From positions 248,001 to 312,000 of the forward strand of contig NZ_PPEG02000001.1 of NCBI RefSeq assembly GCF_002899945.2: a stretch of 64,000 nucleotides of DNA, written 5' to 3'. Made by a program: the position numbers and the translations under genes. The notes under the pieces were generated by a model that had not been told where the DNA came from, made no database searches, and saw nothing but the letters and a program-made list of their open reading frames with translations. Shown one piece after another: positions 44,338 to 53,681 of this stretch (position 1 is its first letter; the number at the start of each line of letters is the position of its first letter). The DNA is from Chryseobacterium viscerum (lineage in GTDB: Bacteria > Bacteroidota > Bacteroidia > Flavobacteriales > Weeksellaceae).

Positions 44338-47214
44338 TTAGAATCTGAATTGAAGGTTCACAAAATAAGATCTACCCTGGTTATACCAATATTTAGGAGC
44401 GAATACCATGTTTCCGCTGTCATAATCATTAGCATAGTCAGTATAGTTAACGTTTCTTGTCTGCTCAAATCCACCTGTAATAAAGTTTCTGTTATTAAGG
44501 ATGTTATTTACAGATGCAGACACCAATACATAATACTTACCAATCATCCAAGACTTACCTGCGTTCACATTGAAGAAGAATGCTGAAGGTAGCTTTGTAG
44601 GCGTAAGAACTCTTGCAAGCTCTTCCTCATTTACGTTGTCATAAGGTACTCCCGGTGTATTAGGGTTTGTGTAGAATCTAGCAGTTCTGGTTACCGGAGA
44701 CGGATCTAAGAAAGAATGTCCGAAGTAATTCCATGTAGCTCCTAACCACCAGTATTTAGGGCTGCTGTAACGAAGACCTAAAGTATATGCCTCCTGAGGA
44801 GTTCCACCCTGTCTGTAGTTTTTAAGAGTAGCTTCACCCATGTTGGTATAAGATCTTGATACTACATTTCCATTTCCATCAAGTTCTCTGAATGTTCCAA
44901 CAGCGTCAGATGCAAAATAAACAGTAGGGTTATTCGTATAAGTATACTGTCCTAAGCTTAATAATCCACTTGCTGTCAAAGTAGGAGTAACTTTCACCTG
45001 TGCACCAAGTTCAATACCCATATTTCTCTTGTCTGCGCCTGCCAATACCTGCGTAATGAAAGCACCGTCCTGAATAGGAGCCTGATCTCCGCTTTCAGTA
45101 AGAGTAGTCAACTTAACTCCCTGTGCGAAATATCTCTGTACACTTGTTTCATTTTGAGTATTAACAAGATAACCTGTCAATCTAAGTTTAACAATCGGAG
45201 TAGAGATTACGTAGCTCAAATCGTTTGCATCAACAACAACGTTCTTGATACCCGGAGTCGTAACACCACTTACTCTTGTATTAAAATAAATATCATTTAA
45301 GAAAGGAGACTGAGAAAAGTAAGCTCCGTTATAAACCAAGAAGTTTCTACCATTGATTTTATACGTAACCTGACCTTTAACACCTACATTCCAGAAGTTT
45401 TGATCTCCTCCTTTTCCGTAAGATGACTCATACAAATAGTGCTGGAACAATCCTTCTCTGCTGTTTGTTGTATAACCGAATAATCCGGAAATAAAAACAT
45501 CAAATTTCCCTGTTGCGAATTTGAAAGCAGGGTTTATTTTAAATTCCTGTCTTCTGAAAATATAGCTGTATCCGATTTTGTCACCTTCTCTTTTGGCAAC
45601 ATCGGTGTCACTTTCTCTTGTATTGAATTTCCCCCAAGCGCTTCCTGCAGTTGTATTAGATGCAAATGCATCCATATTCAGGGCAAAATCAGCACCTAAA
45701 AGATCATTCACTTCTCTGTACTGCTCAGATCTGTAGTTCTGGTAAGATAAGTTTAAAATGAAACGGGAAGTATCATTAAAGTTATACGTATAGTGCGTAG
45801 CAAAATTCCATACTTTATCATCTTTCACATCATCCACAAGATAATAAGCCGCTCTTCTTCCACCAAGCGTAGCATTATATTCTATGTTCCTGTTGGCATT
45901 ATAAAGATTATCCCAGTTGATCTGTGTGTGTGATTGGTCATCATTTGTCCACCAGTCTCTTGTGATTCCAACGTTGGCTGCTTGTTCCGGAGCTGGGTTT
46001 TTATAGTTTAACCAATAACTTGGTAAATTACGGTAATACGTTGGCGAAGGGTTATTCGCTCTGTACCAATCTAATCTTGAACTGTATTCTTTACCGAACT
46101 GGTAAGAAACAGACGTCCATAATTGAGAGTTTTTATTGATTTTCCAGAAGTCCTGTAATTGAATCATCGGCTGGAAACCTCTTTTTACTCTTTCATTTCT
46201 TTTGTCTCCGTTCTGCCATCCCCAATAAGAGTTGTAATGAACTCCTCTGAAGTCATATACTTCCTGGGTACTTGGGCTTGAAGAACTTCTTGCATATTTA
46301 GATCCGATAGCATTTAAAGTCATCGTATGGCTATCGCTGAATTTCTTCTCAATACCAACATATCCACTGTATGCATCATAAGCAGTACCATCCTGGATCC
46401 CTTCCTGTGCCCATCTTCTCGCGATCATTCCTGTAAATGCCCATCCGTTCTTATTCATTCCGGAAGAGAATCTGTAAGACAATCTGTTCGTATAATTCCT
46501 GTTGGTCAGAGAGTATGTCAACTGACTTCCCTTTCTGTACTCACTTGCTTTTGTATTCTTATAAAATACACCCGTAGTTCCTCCGAAAGCATATTCGGAA
46601 GGCGCATGATTAGCGGAAATTTCCGGGTAACGGGTAATTTCGTTCAATCCTCCCCAGGTACTGAAGTCTACGTCTCCATTATCTGCAGCGGCCATAGAAA
46701 CCCCGTTGATCATATTCTCACCTGTTCTGCTATCAATTCCTCTTGGGCGGAACCAGTATGGTCCTAAATCGAAACTTGCAATTCTGTTGAAAACATCCTG
46801 AGAAGACTGTAGTAATCCTACTGTTGCAGTTTGCTGTGCACCACCGCTGTCACTTTCTCCGGAATCTTCTACAATAGCCAAACCCTGATCTGCACCGTTC
46901 AATGCAGAATAAAGAGTAATTACTCCAAGATCTTTTCTTTTCTCATCACTAGCTACGTCAAATTCAAAAATTTTAGTTTCAAAATTTGGTTTTGTAACCA
47001 TAATCTGATAATGTCCAGGCATCAAATCCGCAAATTGGAAATATCCGATTTTGTCTGCCTTTGCATCATTTCCTGCTCCTTTTAAATCTACACTTGCTTG
47101 CTCAACAGGCTTACCGTCTGCATCCTTAAGATACGCAAACACTGTTGTCTGCGCATAATAATATGACGCAGGCAGCAAAGTAAATAAAGAGATCAATGAT
47201 AGTTTTTTAATCAT
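44338..47214 (-). CDS. TonB-dependent receptor with carboxypeptidase-like regulatory domain
   Basis: This is a 958-aa outer-membrane receptor. A signal peptide is followed at ~22-95 by a CarboxypepD_reg-like domain (TVFAYLKDADGKPVEQASVDLKG). A plug-like region (RPRGIDSRTGENMINGV, EYAFGGTTGVFY) and a long barrel ending SYFVNLQFRF come after. It is transcribed with a DUF5689 lipoprotein and is divergent from a secreted EEP-fold enzyme. The substrate is unknown; phosphorylated or nucleic-acid-like ligands are possible from the neighbours. Confidence 0.9.
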   Translation of the reverse strand: MIKKLSLISLFTLLPASYYYAQTTVFAYLKDADGKPVEQASVDLKGAGNDAKADKIGYFQFADLMPGHYQIMVTKPNFETKIFEFDVASDEKRKDLGVITLYSALNGADQGLAIVEDSGESDSGGAQQTATVGLLQSSQDVFNRIASFDLGPYWFRPRGIDSRTGENMINGVSMAAADNGDVDFSTWGGLNEITRYPEISANHAPSEYAFGGTTGVFYKNTKASEYRKGSQLTYSLTNRNYTNRLSYRFSSGMNKNGWAFTGMIARRWAQEGIQDGTAYDAYSGYVGIEKKFSDSHTMTLNAIGSKYARSSSSPSTQEVYDFRGVHYNSYWGWQNGDKRNERVKRGFQPMIQLQDFWKINKNSQLWTSVSYQFGKEYSSRLDWYRANNPSPTYYRNLPSYWLNYKNPAPEQAANVGITRDWWTNDDQSHTQINWDNLYNANRNIEYNATLGGRRAAYYLVDDVKDDKVWNFATHYTYNFNDTSRFILNLSYQNYRSEQYREVNDLLGADFALNMDAFASNTTAGSAWGKFNTRESDTDVAKREGDKIGYSYIFRRQEFKINPAFKFATGKFDVFISGLFGYTTNSREGLFQHYLYESSYGKGGDQNFWNVGVKGQVTYKINGRNFLVYNGAYFSQSPFLNDIYFNTRVSGVTTPGIKNVVVDANDLSYVISTPIVKLRLTGYLVNTQNETSVQRYFAQGVKLTTLTESGDQAPIQDGAFITQVLAGADKRNMGIELGAQVKVTPTLTASGLLSLGQYTYTNNPTVYFASDAVGTFRELDGNGNVVSRSYTNMGEATLKNYRQGGTPQEAYTLGLRYSSPKYWWLGATWNYFGHSFLDPSPVTRTARFYTNPNTPGVPYDNVNEEELARVLTPTKLPSAFFFNVNAGKSWMIGKYYVLVSASVNNILNNRNFITGGFEQTRNVNYTDYANDYDSGNMVFAPKYWYNQGRSYFVNLQFRF

Positions 47215-47277
47215 GAGTATATTTATTTTTTTAAATACTTTTCTTGTTAATTCTCAACAGTTTAAAAGTTGGGGGCA

Positions 47278-47306
47278 CAAATTTAGTCAAATTTTGTAAT
47301 TCCCAA
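47278..47306 (-). promoter_or_regulatory. receptor operon promoter
   Basis: On the minus strand, TTG at 47306-47304, 18 nt, then TAAATTTG at 47285-47278. The start codon lies about 63 nt downstream. Confidence 0.65.
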
Positions 47307-47423
47307 CTTTTTTAACATTATTTTTTCTTAACATTGCAAACTTTTAAGAATCATTATATAAAAAATGTCGGATTACTGCTTTTAAATTTACAAATATTTA
47401 AAATGCAGTGAATTAAAAAAAAG

Positions 47424-47431
47424 TAAATTTG
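47424..47431 (+). promoter_or_regulatory. -7 box of the EEP nuclease-like gene
   Basis: TAAATTTG, 34 nt before the ATG at 47466. Confidence 0.45.
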
Positions 47432-47465
47432 CAAATTAAATAGTATTAACAATAACTCTAAAGAG

Positions 47466-48656
47466 ATGAAAAGATTTTCGACTCTGTTTGCCATCATTAT
47501 TTCGATCATGGCATTCTCACAACAACAAGGAAAACTGAGAAAAGTTGCCACGGTAGGTTTCTTGAACGTAGAAAACCTATGGGACACTATTCGTTCAGCA
47601 GATTATATCGACGGAACCAAAGACATCAAAAACCCTGCTTTCCACAGAAGTATTCCTATAGATTCTATCAAGTTTCTTGAAGCCGAAAAATACGACGGCC
47701 CATGGAGCGATGGTGCTTTAAAAGGGAAAAAAGCAGTAAGAGAACAAAGTGGTTCTGAGGAATTTACTCCAAAAAGTGCAAAAAACTACGGAAGTAAAAT
47801 TTATAAAGCAAAACTAGCCAACGAAGCCAAAGTAATTTCTGAAATGGGAGCACAGTATACCAAGACAGCTCCTGCGATAGTAGGCTTAATTGAGGTTGAA
47901 AACAGACAGGTCATCCAGGATCTTGTGAACGAACCTGCTTTAAAGAAATATGATTACGGAATCATTCATTACAATTCTTATGACTACAGAGGAATTGACG
48001 TTGCATTGATCTATCAGAAAAGAAGATTCACCCCTACCAATTCATTGAAAAAAGAATTGGTAATCTACGGTGACAACGGAAGAAGAGAATATACGAGAGA
48101 TATCCTTGTGGTAACAGGATTTTTAGATAATGAAAAAGTAGCATTTTTTATGAATCACTGGCCTTCAAGAAGAGGGGGTGAGGCTATTTCTTTACCTAAA
48201 AGAAATGCAGCAGCTGCCTTATTAAAAAAACAGATGGACAGCGTAAGAGCGGCAGACCCAACGACAAAACTTTTTGCAATGGGTGACTTTAACGATGATC
48301 CTGTAAGTCCAAGTTTAAAAAATCATCTGAAAGCTCAGGCAAGCCCAAAAGATTTAAGCGAGGAAACGCCTTATCTTAATCTGATGTATCCTTTATATAA
48401 GAAAGGAGTGGCATCTCTTGCTTATCAGGATGCTCCAAACCTGTTTGACCAGATCATTGTTTCTAAAAACTTAATTTCAGATCAGGTCGCTAAAGAATAT
48501 TCTGTATATAAAGCAGAAATCTTTGCCCCGGCTTACCTTGTGAATAAAGAAGGAAATTATAAAGGGTATCCTTTCAGATCCTGGAACGGAGACCAGTTTA
48601 CAGGAGGCTACAGTGACCACTTCCCGGCATTTGTAGTTCTTCAGAAAGAACCATAA
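47466..48656 (+). CDS. secreted endonuclease/exonuclease/phosphatase (EEP) family enzyme
   Basis: This is a 396-aa protein with a signal peptide ending AFSQ. The EEP core is complete: VGFLNVENLWDT, GLIEVENRQV with the metal Glu near residue 140, FMNHWPSRRGG, MGDFNDDP near 273 and YSDHFPAF near 382. Such enzymes are metal-dependent phosphodiesterases acting on DNA, RNA or phospholipid headgroups. Divergent from a TonB receptor and DUF5689 pair, it could feed that importer. The substrate is not determined from sequence. Confidence 0.9.
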   Translation: MKRFSTLFAIIISIMAFSQQQGKLRKVATVGFLNVENLWDTIRSADYIDGTKDIKNPAFHRSIPIDSIKFLEAEKYDGPWSDGALKGKKAVREQSGSEEFTPKSAKNYGSKIYKAKLANEAKVISEMGAQYTKTAPAIVGLIEVENRQVIQDLVNEPALKKYDYGIIHYNSYDYRGIDVALIYQKRRFTPTNSLKKELVIYGDNGRREYTRDILVVTGFLDNEKVAFFMNHWPSRRGGEAISLPKRNAAAALLKKQMDSVRAADPTTKLFAMGDFNDDPVSPSLKNHLKAQASPKDLSEETPYLNLMYPLYKKGVASLAYQDAPNLFDQIIVSKNLISDQVAKEYSVYKAEIFAPAYLVNKEGNYKGYPFRSWNGDQFTGGYSDHFPAFVVLQKEP

Positions 48657-48663
48657 AAAAGTT

Positions 48664-48690
48664 AGGCACTCTTATTGGAGTGCTTTTTTT
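48664..48690 (+). terminator. EEP gene terminator
   Basis: GGCACTC / GGAGTGC stem with a TTATT loop, then seven T. Confidence 0.85.
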
Positions 48691-48707
48691 ATGTAAATAC
48701 CTCAATC

Positions 48708-49127
48708 ATGAAAAATATTGTTTTACTCGTATTGATTGCATTGATCCCTTTCAGCTGTTTTTCTCAGGAAACCACAAAGAAAGATAAAGAGCAATCTGAG
48801 ATGAAGCCTTCTAAAAATGAAGATGGGGAATGGGACCTTACGGTTATTGATACTCAGTTCGATTATTTTCTGAGTGCTGTTGCCAAACCTATCAGCCAGT
48901 ATACAGAGTCTTATCTGAAGACAAAAAACACGTTTTTGGTCAACGAATGGAACAGTTATTATAATTCCGGCCGATATAGAAATATAATAGAATCCGGAAT
49001 AGATTATGACCCTCAGGAAAATTACGGGATCAAGTTTGAATATAAATTATACCAGGTTTTCGCGTATGTGAATTGGAAGTATAAACTAAGAATGAGCGGA
49101 TTATCCGGAAGTGACGCGATAAGATAA
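48708..49127 (+). CDS. exported protein, DUF6146-like
   Basis: This is a 139-aa protein. The frame opens within the preceding terminator (48675), so the ATG at 48708 is chosen (MKNIVLLVLIALIPFSCFSQ, a signal peptide). The body WDLTVIDTQFDYFLSAVAKPISQYTESYLKTKNTFLVNEWN resembles DUF6146, a small Bacteroidetes family of unknown function. The family call is tentative. Confidence 0.65.
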   Translation: MKNIVLLVLIALIPFSCFSQETTKKDKEQSEMKPSKNEDGEWDLTVIDTQFDYFLSAVAKPISQYTESYLKTKNTFLVNEWNSYYNSGRYRNIIESGIDYDPQENYGIKFEYKLYQVFAYVNWKYKLRMSGLSGSDAIR

Positions 49128-49148
49128 CTTTACAATAACATCCAATAA

Positions 49149-49180
49149 AAAAAGGTTCAGAGCAATTCTGAACCTTTTCA
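49149..49180. terminator. bidirectional terminator
   Basis: AAAGGTTCAGA / TCTGAACCTTT with A run left and T run right. It serves the DUF6146-like gene and sod. Confidence 0.9.
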
Positions 49181-49199
49181 TTTTTATAATAGCTGAAAA

Positions 49200-49796
49200 T
49201 TATTTATTGAATAATTCCTCTACTTTATCCCAGTTTACTACATCAAAGAATGCAGAAACATAATCAGGTCTTCTGTTTTGGTAGTTTAAATAATAAGCGT
49301 GCTCCCAAACGTCCAATCCTAAAACTGGAGTTCCTTTAACGTCTGCAACAGGCATTAGTGGGTTGTCCTGATTAGGTGTAGATGAAACAGATACAGAACC
49401 GTCAGCATTTTTTACTAACCAAGCCCATCCTGAACCGAATCTTGTTTTAGCAGCATCAGAGAAATCAGTTTTGAATTTCTCAAGACCTCCATAATTTTCG
49501 ATAGCAGCTTTTACATTTCCTACAGGCTCTTTGCTTCCTCCAGGAGTTAAAATTACCCAGAATAAAGAGTGGTTGAAGTGACCTCCTCCATTATTTCTTA
49601 CCGCTGGTTTGTCAGTTCCTGTCTGGCAGATTTCTTCGATCGTTTTTCCTGCTAGCTCAGTTCCTTCGATTGCTTTATTTAAATTGTCAATATATGCTTG
49701 GTGGTGTTTTGTATGGTGGATTTCCATAGTTTTTGCATCGATAGTCGGCTCTAATGCATCGTATGCATATCCTAGTTTTGGTAATTCAAATGACAT
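49200..49796 (-). CDS. superoxide dismutase (Fe/Mn type)
   Basis: This 198-aa enzyme dismutates superoxide to oxygen and peroxide. The frame opens at 49823, overlapping the -7 box, so the ATG at 49796 ([17 protein letters not shown]) is used. Metal ligands are His27 ([14 protein letters not shown]), His in [10 protein letters not shown], and Asp and His in LDVWEHAYY. No signal peptide, so it is cytoplasmic. Fe or Mn preference cannot be settled from motifs alone. Confidence 0.96.
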   Translation of the reverse strand: MSFELPKLGYAYDALEPTIDAKTMEIHHTKHHQAYIDNLNKAIEGTELAGKTIEEICQTGTDKPAVRNNGGGHFNHSLFWVILTPGGSKEPVGNVKAAIENYGGLEKFKTDFSDAAKTRFGSGWAWLVKNADGSVSVSSTPNQDNPLMPVADVKGTPVLGLDVWEHAYYLNYQNRRPDYVSAFFDVVNWDKVEELFNK

Positions 49797-49820
49797 AATC
49801 TTTATTTTTAATGTTATACC

Positions 49821-49851
49821 CAAAAATAGCCAATATTTAAGGTACTATCAA
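49821..49851 (-). promoter_or_regulatory. sod promoter
   Basis: On the minus strand, TTG at 49851-49849, 20 nt, then TATTTTTG at 49828-49821. The ATG is 24 nt downstream. Confidence 0.65.
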
Positions 49852-49933
49852 AGATTGGGGATTACTTTAATAAATCTTTAACATTGATATATTGATTTAG
49901 AATGATTTAAATTTTAAAATACTTATCTACAGA

Positions 49934-49967
49934 GCAAGAAAAAGCACGAACCTAAGGTCCGTGCTTT
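49934..49967 (-). terminator. rho terminator
   Basis: AAGCACGAAC / GTCCGTGCTT stem with an A-rich left flank (U run on the minus strand), 25 nt after the rho stop. Confidence 0.8.
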
Positions 49968-49991
49968 CTATTTAACAATAATTAAATTAAT

Positions 49992-51821
49992 TTATTTATT
50001 CATAGACATCAGGAATTCTTCATTATTAAGAGTTCCTTTGATGTTCTTATTTACAAATTCCATAGCTTCTACAGGATTCATTTCAGAAAGATATTTTCTG
50101 AAAATCCACATTCTCTGAGAAGTCACTTCATCTAATAGAAGGTCATCTCTACGAGTACTGGAAGAAATCAAGTCGATAGCTGGATAAATTCTTCTGTTAG
50201 CAATTTTTCTATCTAACTGAAGCTCCATATTACCTGTACCTTTGAATTCTTCAAAGATTACTTCATCCATTTTAGATCCTGTATCAATCAATGCTGTTGC
50301 AATGATCGTAAGAGAACCTCCTCCTTCAATCTTTCTTGCTGCTCCAAAGAATCTTTTCGGTTTGTGAAGTGCATTAGCATCTACCCCACCGGAAAGAACT
50401 TTACCTGATGCAGGAGTCACGGTATTGTATGCTCTTGCTAATCTTGTAATAGAGTCCAGTAAAATAACTACATCATGACCACATTCCACCATTCTCTGTG
50501 CTTTTGCAAGAACAAGGTTGGCTACTTTCACATGTTTTTCTGCTGCTTCATCAAATGTAGATGCAATAACTTCTGCATTTACACTTCTTTCCATATCTGT
50601 AACCTCTTCCGGACGCTCATCAATCAAAAGAACCATCATATATACTTCCGGGTGATTGGATGCAATAGAGTTGGCAATATCTTTAAGCAACATAGTCTTA
50701 CCCGTTTTAGGCTGAGCAACGATCATGGCTCTTTGTCCTTTTCCAATAGGAGCGAATAAATCTACAATTCTCGTAGAAAGCGTAGATCCGTTTCCTGCTA
50801 AATTGAATTTTTCTTCCGGGAAAAGTGGAGTAAGATACTCAAAAGCAACACGGTCCTTGATGAATGCAAGGTCACGTCCGTTAACTTCTGTAGGTTTTAA
50901 TAATGAAAAATATTTCTCACCTTCTTTTGGAAGTCTTACAATTCCTTTAACGGTATCTCCGGTTTTCAAACCATAATTCCTGATCTGTGCTGTAGACACA
51001 TACACATCATCCGGAGAAGAGATATAGCTAAAATCTGAGGAACGTAAAAATCCGTAGTTATCTGGTAAGATCTCCAAAACACCTTCAATGCTTACCAATC
51101 CATCGAAATTAAATTCTTTTTTATGGTCGTGCTGCTCCTCTGCCTTTTCAGAATGTCTGTTCTGATTTTGGTTTTGGTGCTGATGTTGGTTCTGGTTTTG
51201 ATTTTTATGTTGGTTTCCACTGTTCTGTGGATGGTTGTTTCCTTTTTGAGGTCTGTTAGCCTGTGATTGTTGAGGGGGAGTGTTAGGCTTTTCTTCTGCC
51301 TGAGCAGGCTCTTGGGATTCTGTGTTTTTGGGAGTTTCTGGTTTTTCCTGGGCTACTTCTGTATTACCTGTATTGGGAGAAACTCTTTTTCTTTTCTTTT
51401 TAGCTTGAGCGGCGGCTGATGTGTCTTCAGTTGCTGTTGCTGTTACAACGGGTTCAGCTTTGGGCTCTTCTTGCTTTATTTCTTCAGCAGCGGGAACCTT
51501 TTCTTCTACTTTAGGTTCTTCCGGAGCTTTTGCATTTGCATTTGTATTTGCTTTTGGCTTGGCTGCTGGTTTTTTGGGAGCAGCTTTTCTTACCGGGGCT
51601 TTAGCAGGTTTTTCTGCTGAGGCCTCTTCAGTATTTACACTGGCGGGTTCTGTGGCGTTGAAATAATCTTTTGCAACTTTAGGGTTAGAAGCCTGAAAGT
51701 CAAGAATAGCAAAGATCTTGTCATTTTCATTGCTGGTTCTTGCAACTTTAACGCCCAAATCTTTTAAGATTTTAGTCAGTTCCGTTACGGATTTTGACCT
51801 TAACGTTTCTATGTTAAACAT
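49992..51821 (-). CDS. rho: transcription termination factor Rho with long disordered insertion
   Basis: Rho is a hexameric RNA helicase that ends transcription. The 609-aa protein has the N-terminal helical domain (residues 1-45). About 180 disordered residues follow, first Ala/Lys/Glu/Pro-rich and then Asn/Gln/His-rich ([18 protein letters not shown]). The RNA-binding OB domain ([19 protein letters not shown]) and ATPase core come next, with Walker [13 protein letters not shown] near 372 and [13 protein letters not shown]. In Bacteroides thetaiotaomicron a comparable Rho disordered region is reported to drive phase separation. It has a consensus promoter. Confidence 0.97.
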   Translation of the reverse strand: MFNIETLRSKSVTELTKILKDLGVKVARTSNENDKIFAILDFQASNPKVAKDYFNATEPASVNTEEASAEKPAKAPVRKAAPKKPAAKPKANTNANAKAPEEPKVEEKVPAAEEIKQEEPKAEPVVTATATEDTSAAAQAKKKRKRVSPNTGNTEVAQEKPETPKNTESQEPAQAEEKPNTPPQQSQANRPQKGNNHPQNSGNQHKNQNQNQHQHQNQNQNRHSEKAEEQHDHKKEFNFDGLVSIEGVLEILPDNYGFLRSSDFSYISSPDDVYVSTAQIRNYGLKTGDTVKGIVRLPKEGEKYFSLLKPTEVNGRDLAFIKDRVAFEYLTPLFPEEKFNLAGNGSTLSTRIVDLFAPIGKGQRAMIVAQPKTGKTMLLKDIANSIASNHPEVYMMVLLIDERPEEVTDMERSVNAEVIASTFDEAAEKHVKVANLVLAKAQRMVECGHDVVILLDSITRLARAYNTVTPASGKVLSGGVDANALHKPKRFFGAARKIEGGGSLTIIATALIDTGSKMDEVIFEEFKGTGNMELQLDRKIANRRIYPAIDLISSSTRRDDLLLDEVTSQRMWIFRKYLSEMNPVEAMEFVNKNIKGTLNNEEFLMSMNK

Positions 51822-51899
51822 ATTTATGTAAAAATGTAATTAATTGTGAGTAAGAAAAGTAAGTCCGGTGACTTTGGTTTTCAAGTACATTGTATAATG

Positions 51900-51929
51900 C
51901 AAATCTACACTTATTTTTGAATTGTGCAA
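51900..51929 (-). promoter_or_regulatory. rho promoter
   Basis: On the minus strand, TTG at 51929-51927, 19 nt, then TAGATTTG at 51907-51900, giving a leader of about 75 nt. It overlaps the divergent promoter of the DUF4293 gene. Confidence 0.7.
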
Positions 51930-51946
51930 AATTTATGTTATTTTTG
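51917..51946 (+). promoter_or_regulatory. DUF4293 gene promoter
   Basis: TTG at 51917-51919, 19 nt, then TATTTTTG at 51939-51946, 18 nt before the ATG. It shares 51917-51929 with the rho promoter. Confidence 0.7.
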
Positions 51947-51964
51947 CCAAGAATTTAATATTCA

Positions 51965-52354
51965 ATGCTACAGAGAATACAAACCATATGGACATTATTA
52001 GCAGTTTTAGCTGCTGTTTTCCTTTTTATAACAGGACAGGATGTTGTCATTTCCGACAGTATTCCTTTACTTAATATCGGGTGTATAGCGCTTGTTATTG
52101 TCGGCGCATTAAGTATTTTTAGTTTCAAAAACAGAAAAAGACAAATTTTGCTGAATACCATCAGCATCATTATAAACGTTTTGTTGATTGGTGTATTGGC
52201 GTATTGGCTACTAAACTTATCCGGAGGAATTCATTTTCCTGAGAAGGGTATTGAGCCGGTTTTCCCATTGATTGCTGTAATCTGTCTGCTTATTGCAAAC
52301 GTTTACATCCGCAAAGATGAGAGGCTCGTAAAATCTGTAGACAGACTTCGATAG
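51965..52354 (+). CDS. DUF4293 membrane protein
   Basis: This is a 129-aa protein with four TM segments. The start MLQRIQTIWTLLAVLAAVFLF is typical of DUF4293, and the basic end IRKDERLVKSVDRLR is also usual. This family is found next to rho in many flavobacteria, as here. The function is unknown. Confidence 0.85.
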   Translation: MLQRIQTIWTLLAVLAAVFLFITGQDVVISDSIPLLNIGCIALVIVGALSIFSFKNRKRQILLNTISIIINVLLIGVLAYWLLNLSGGIHFPEKGIEPVFPLIAVICLLIANVYIRKDERLVKSVDRLR

Positions 52355-52378
52355 CCTTACAACGATTTTTTGAGTGAG

Positions 52379-52409
52379 AACAGCTTCTTTTTAAGGAGCT
52401 GTTTTTTAT
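52379..52409 (+). terminator. DUF4293 gene terminator
   Basis: AACAGCT / AGCTGTT stem, then six T. Confidence 0.8.
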
Positions 52410-52525
52410 TGAGCATATACTCCTGATTTATACTCCCTACTCTGTTACATCAATTAATTTATGTAAATTCATTGCAACTTTTCGGTCGAAAGCACGACAG
52501 ATTATATAATTTTTAATTAAAGACA

Positions 52526-53446
52526 ATGAAAAAGCTAACTTATCTTACTTTATCACTTTTTTCAATATCCATTTTTGCTCAGCAGGTTTCAAAAGAAAGA
52601 ATCCAAACGGTGCTTTCTACATTAGCATCTGATGAAATGAAAGGCCGCGAAATAGGAACTCAGGAAAATGAAAATGCAGCCAATTATATTGCTAAGCTTT
52701 TTAAAGAAAATAATCTGGAATATTGTACCGGAACCTCTTATCTCGTACCATTTGACTATAATGGGAAAACCGTGTACAATGTTTGTGGAGTCAAAAAAGG
52801 AAAAGCAGATCAATATCTGGGCTTCTCCGGGCATTTCGACCACATTGGAACCAGTGATAAAAGTGGAGACAATATTTATAACGGAGCTGATGATGATGCC
52901 AGCGGAATTACCACTCTGGTAGGTATTGCCGATTATTTTAAAAACAAAAAACCTGAATTCTCTATGGTTTTTATGGCTTTTAATGGAGAAGAAAAAGGAA
53001 TGCTGGGTTCAAGAGCTATTTCAACAGATAAAAACTTAGATCCTATTTATAATAAGATGACTGCACTTTTCAATTTTGAAATGGTCGCTACAGAGTCTCA
53101 ATGGGGGAAAAATGCATTATATATGACGGGAGACGGGCTATCAGATCTTGATGAACTGTTCAATCAAAATGCAGTCAATGGATTAAAAATCAATGCAGAT
53201 CCATATGCGAAACAACAGCTATTCTATCGTTCAGACAATGTGAGCTTTGTCAAAAAGAAAATCATTGCACATTCTTTTTCTACCGTTGATATGACGAAAG
53301 CATCTCATTATCACCATGAAAATGACGATATCAATATTGTTGATTTTGATAACATGACTCAAATCATCAATAACTTCGGAAAAACACTGGATAAACTGAA
53401 TCCTAAAAATTTTGCTCCGAAATATAATGATAAGGTGAGATTTTAA
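52526..53446 (+). CDS. exported M28-family metallopeptidase
   Basis: This 306-aa zinc aminopeptidase has a signal peptide (MKKLTYLTLSLFSISIFAQ). Two-zinc ligands are visible: His in FSGHFDHIG, bridging Asp in NGADDDASG, Glu in FNGEEKG (catalytic Glu before the ligand Glu), Asp/Glu region near FNFEMV and His in YHHENDD. M28 enzymes remove N-terminal residues from peptides. It probably acts in the periplasm or on the surface, for peptide nutrition. Confidence 0.93.
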   Translation: MKKLTYLTLSLFSISIFAQQVSKERIQTVLSTLASDEMKGREIGTQENENAANYIAKLFKENNLEYCTGTSYLVPFDYNGKTVYNVCGVKKGKADQYLGFSGHFDHIGTSDKSGDNIYNGADDDASGITTLVGIADYFKNKKPEFSMVFMAFNGEEKGMLGSRAISTDKNLDPIYNKMTALFNFEMVATESQWGKNALYMTGDGLSDLDELFNQNAVNGLKINADPYAKQQLFYRSDNVSFVKKKIIAHSFSTVDMTKASHYHHENDDINIVDFDNMTQIINNFGKTLDKLNPKNFAPKYNDKVRF

Positions 53447-53458
53447 TGAAATCCTCAT

Positions 53459-53490
53459 AAAAAGAACTGCTGCTTCAGCGGTTCTTTTTA
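53459..53490 (+). terminator. peptidase gene terminator
   Basis: AAAGAACTGCTG / CAGCGGTTCTTT stem, then T run. The gap 53491-53653 is otherwise without a visible gene. Confidence 0.85.
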
Positions 53491-53653
53491 TTAACCTGCC
53501 ATACGCCCGCATCCCCTATCCTATGGGCTTACTCTCGCTTATTTATTCTAAAGTTAAAGTATAATAGCCTTGAGTTGTAACAAAAAGACATTTTTTGAAA
53601 CTTATCCTTTAAAGTAAAACAGGATTAAGAACGTCTTATCTTTTAATTTTACG

Positions 53654-53661
53654 TAATTTTG
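53654..53661 (+). promoter_or_regulatory. -7 box of the ABC exporter gene
   Basis: TAATTTTG, 20 nt before the ATG at 53682. Confidence 0.45.
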
Positions 53662-53681
53662 CTATCCAATTTTTTCATTGA

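Noticed and set aside
53500..53560. tRNA or RNA gene remnant in the slightly GC-richer gap
   Set aside because: No cloverleaf or conserved tRNA boxes could be built.
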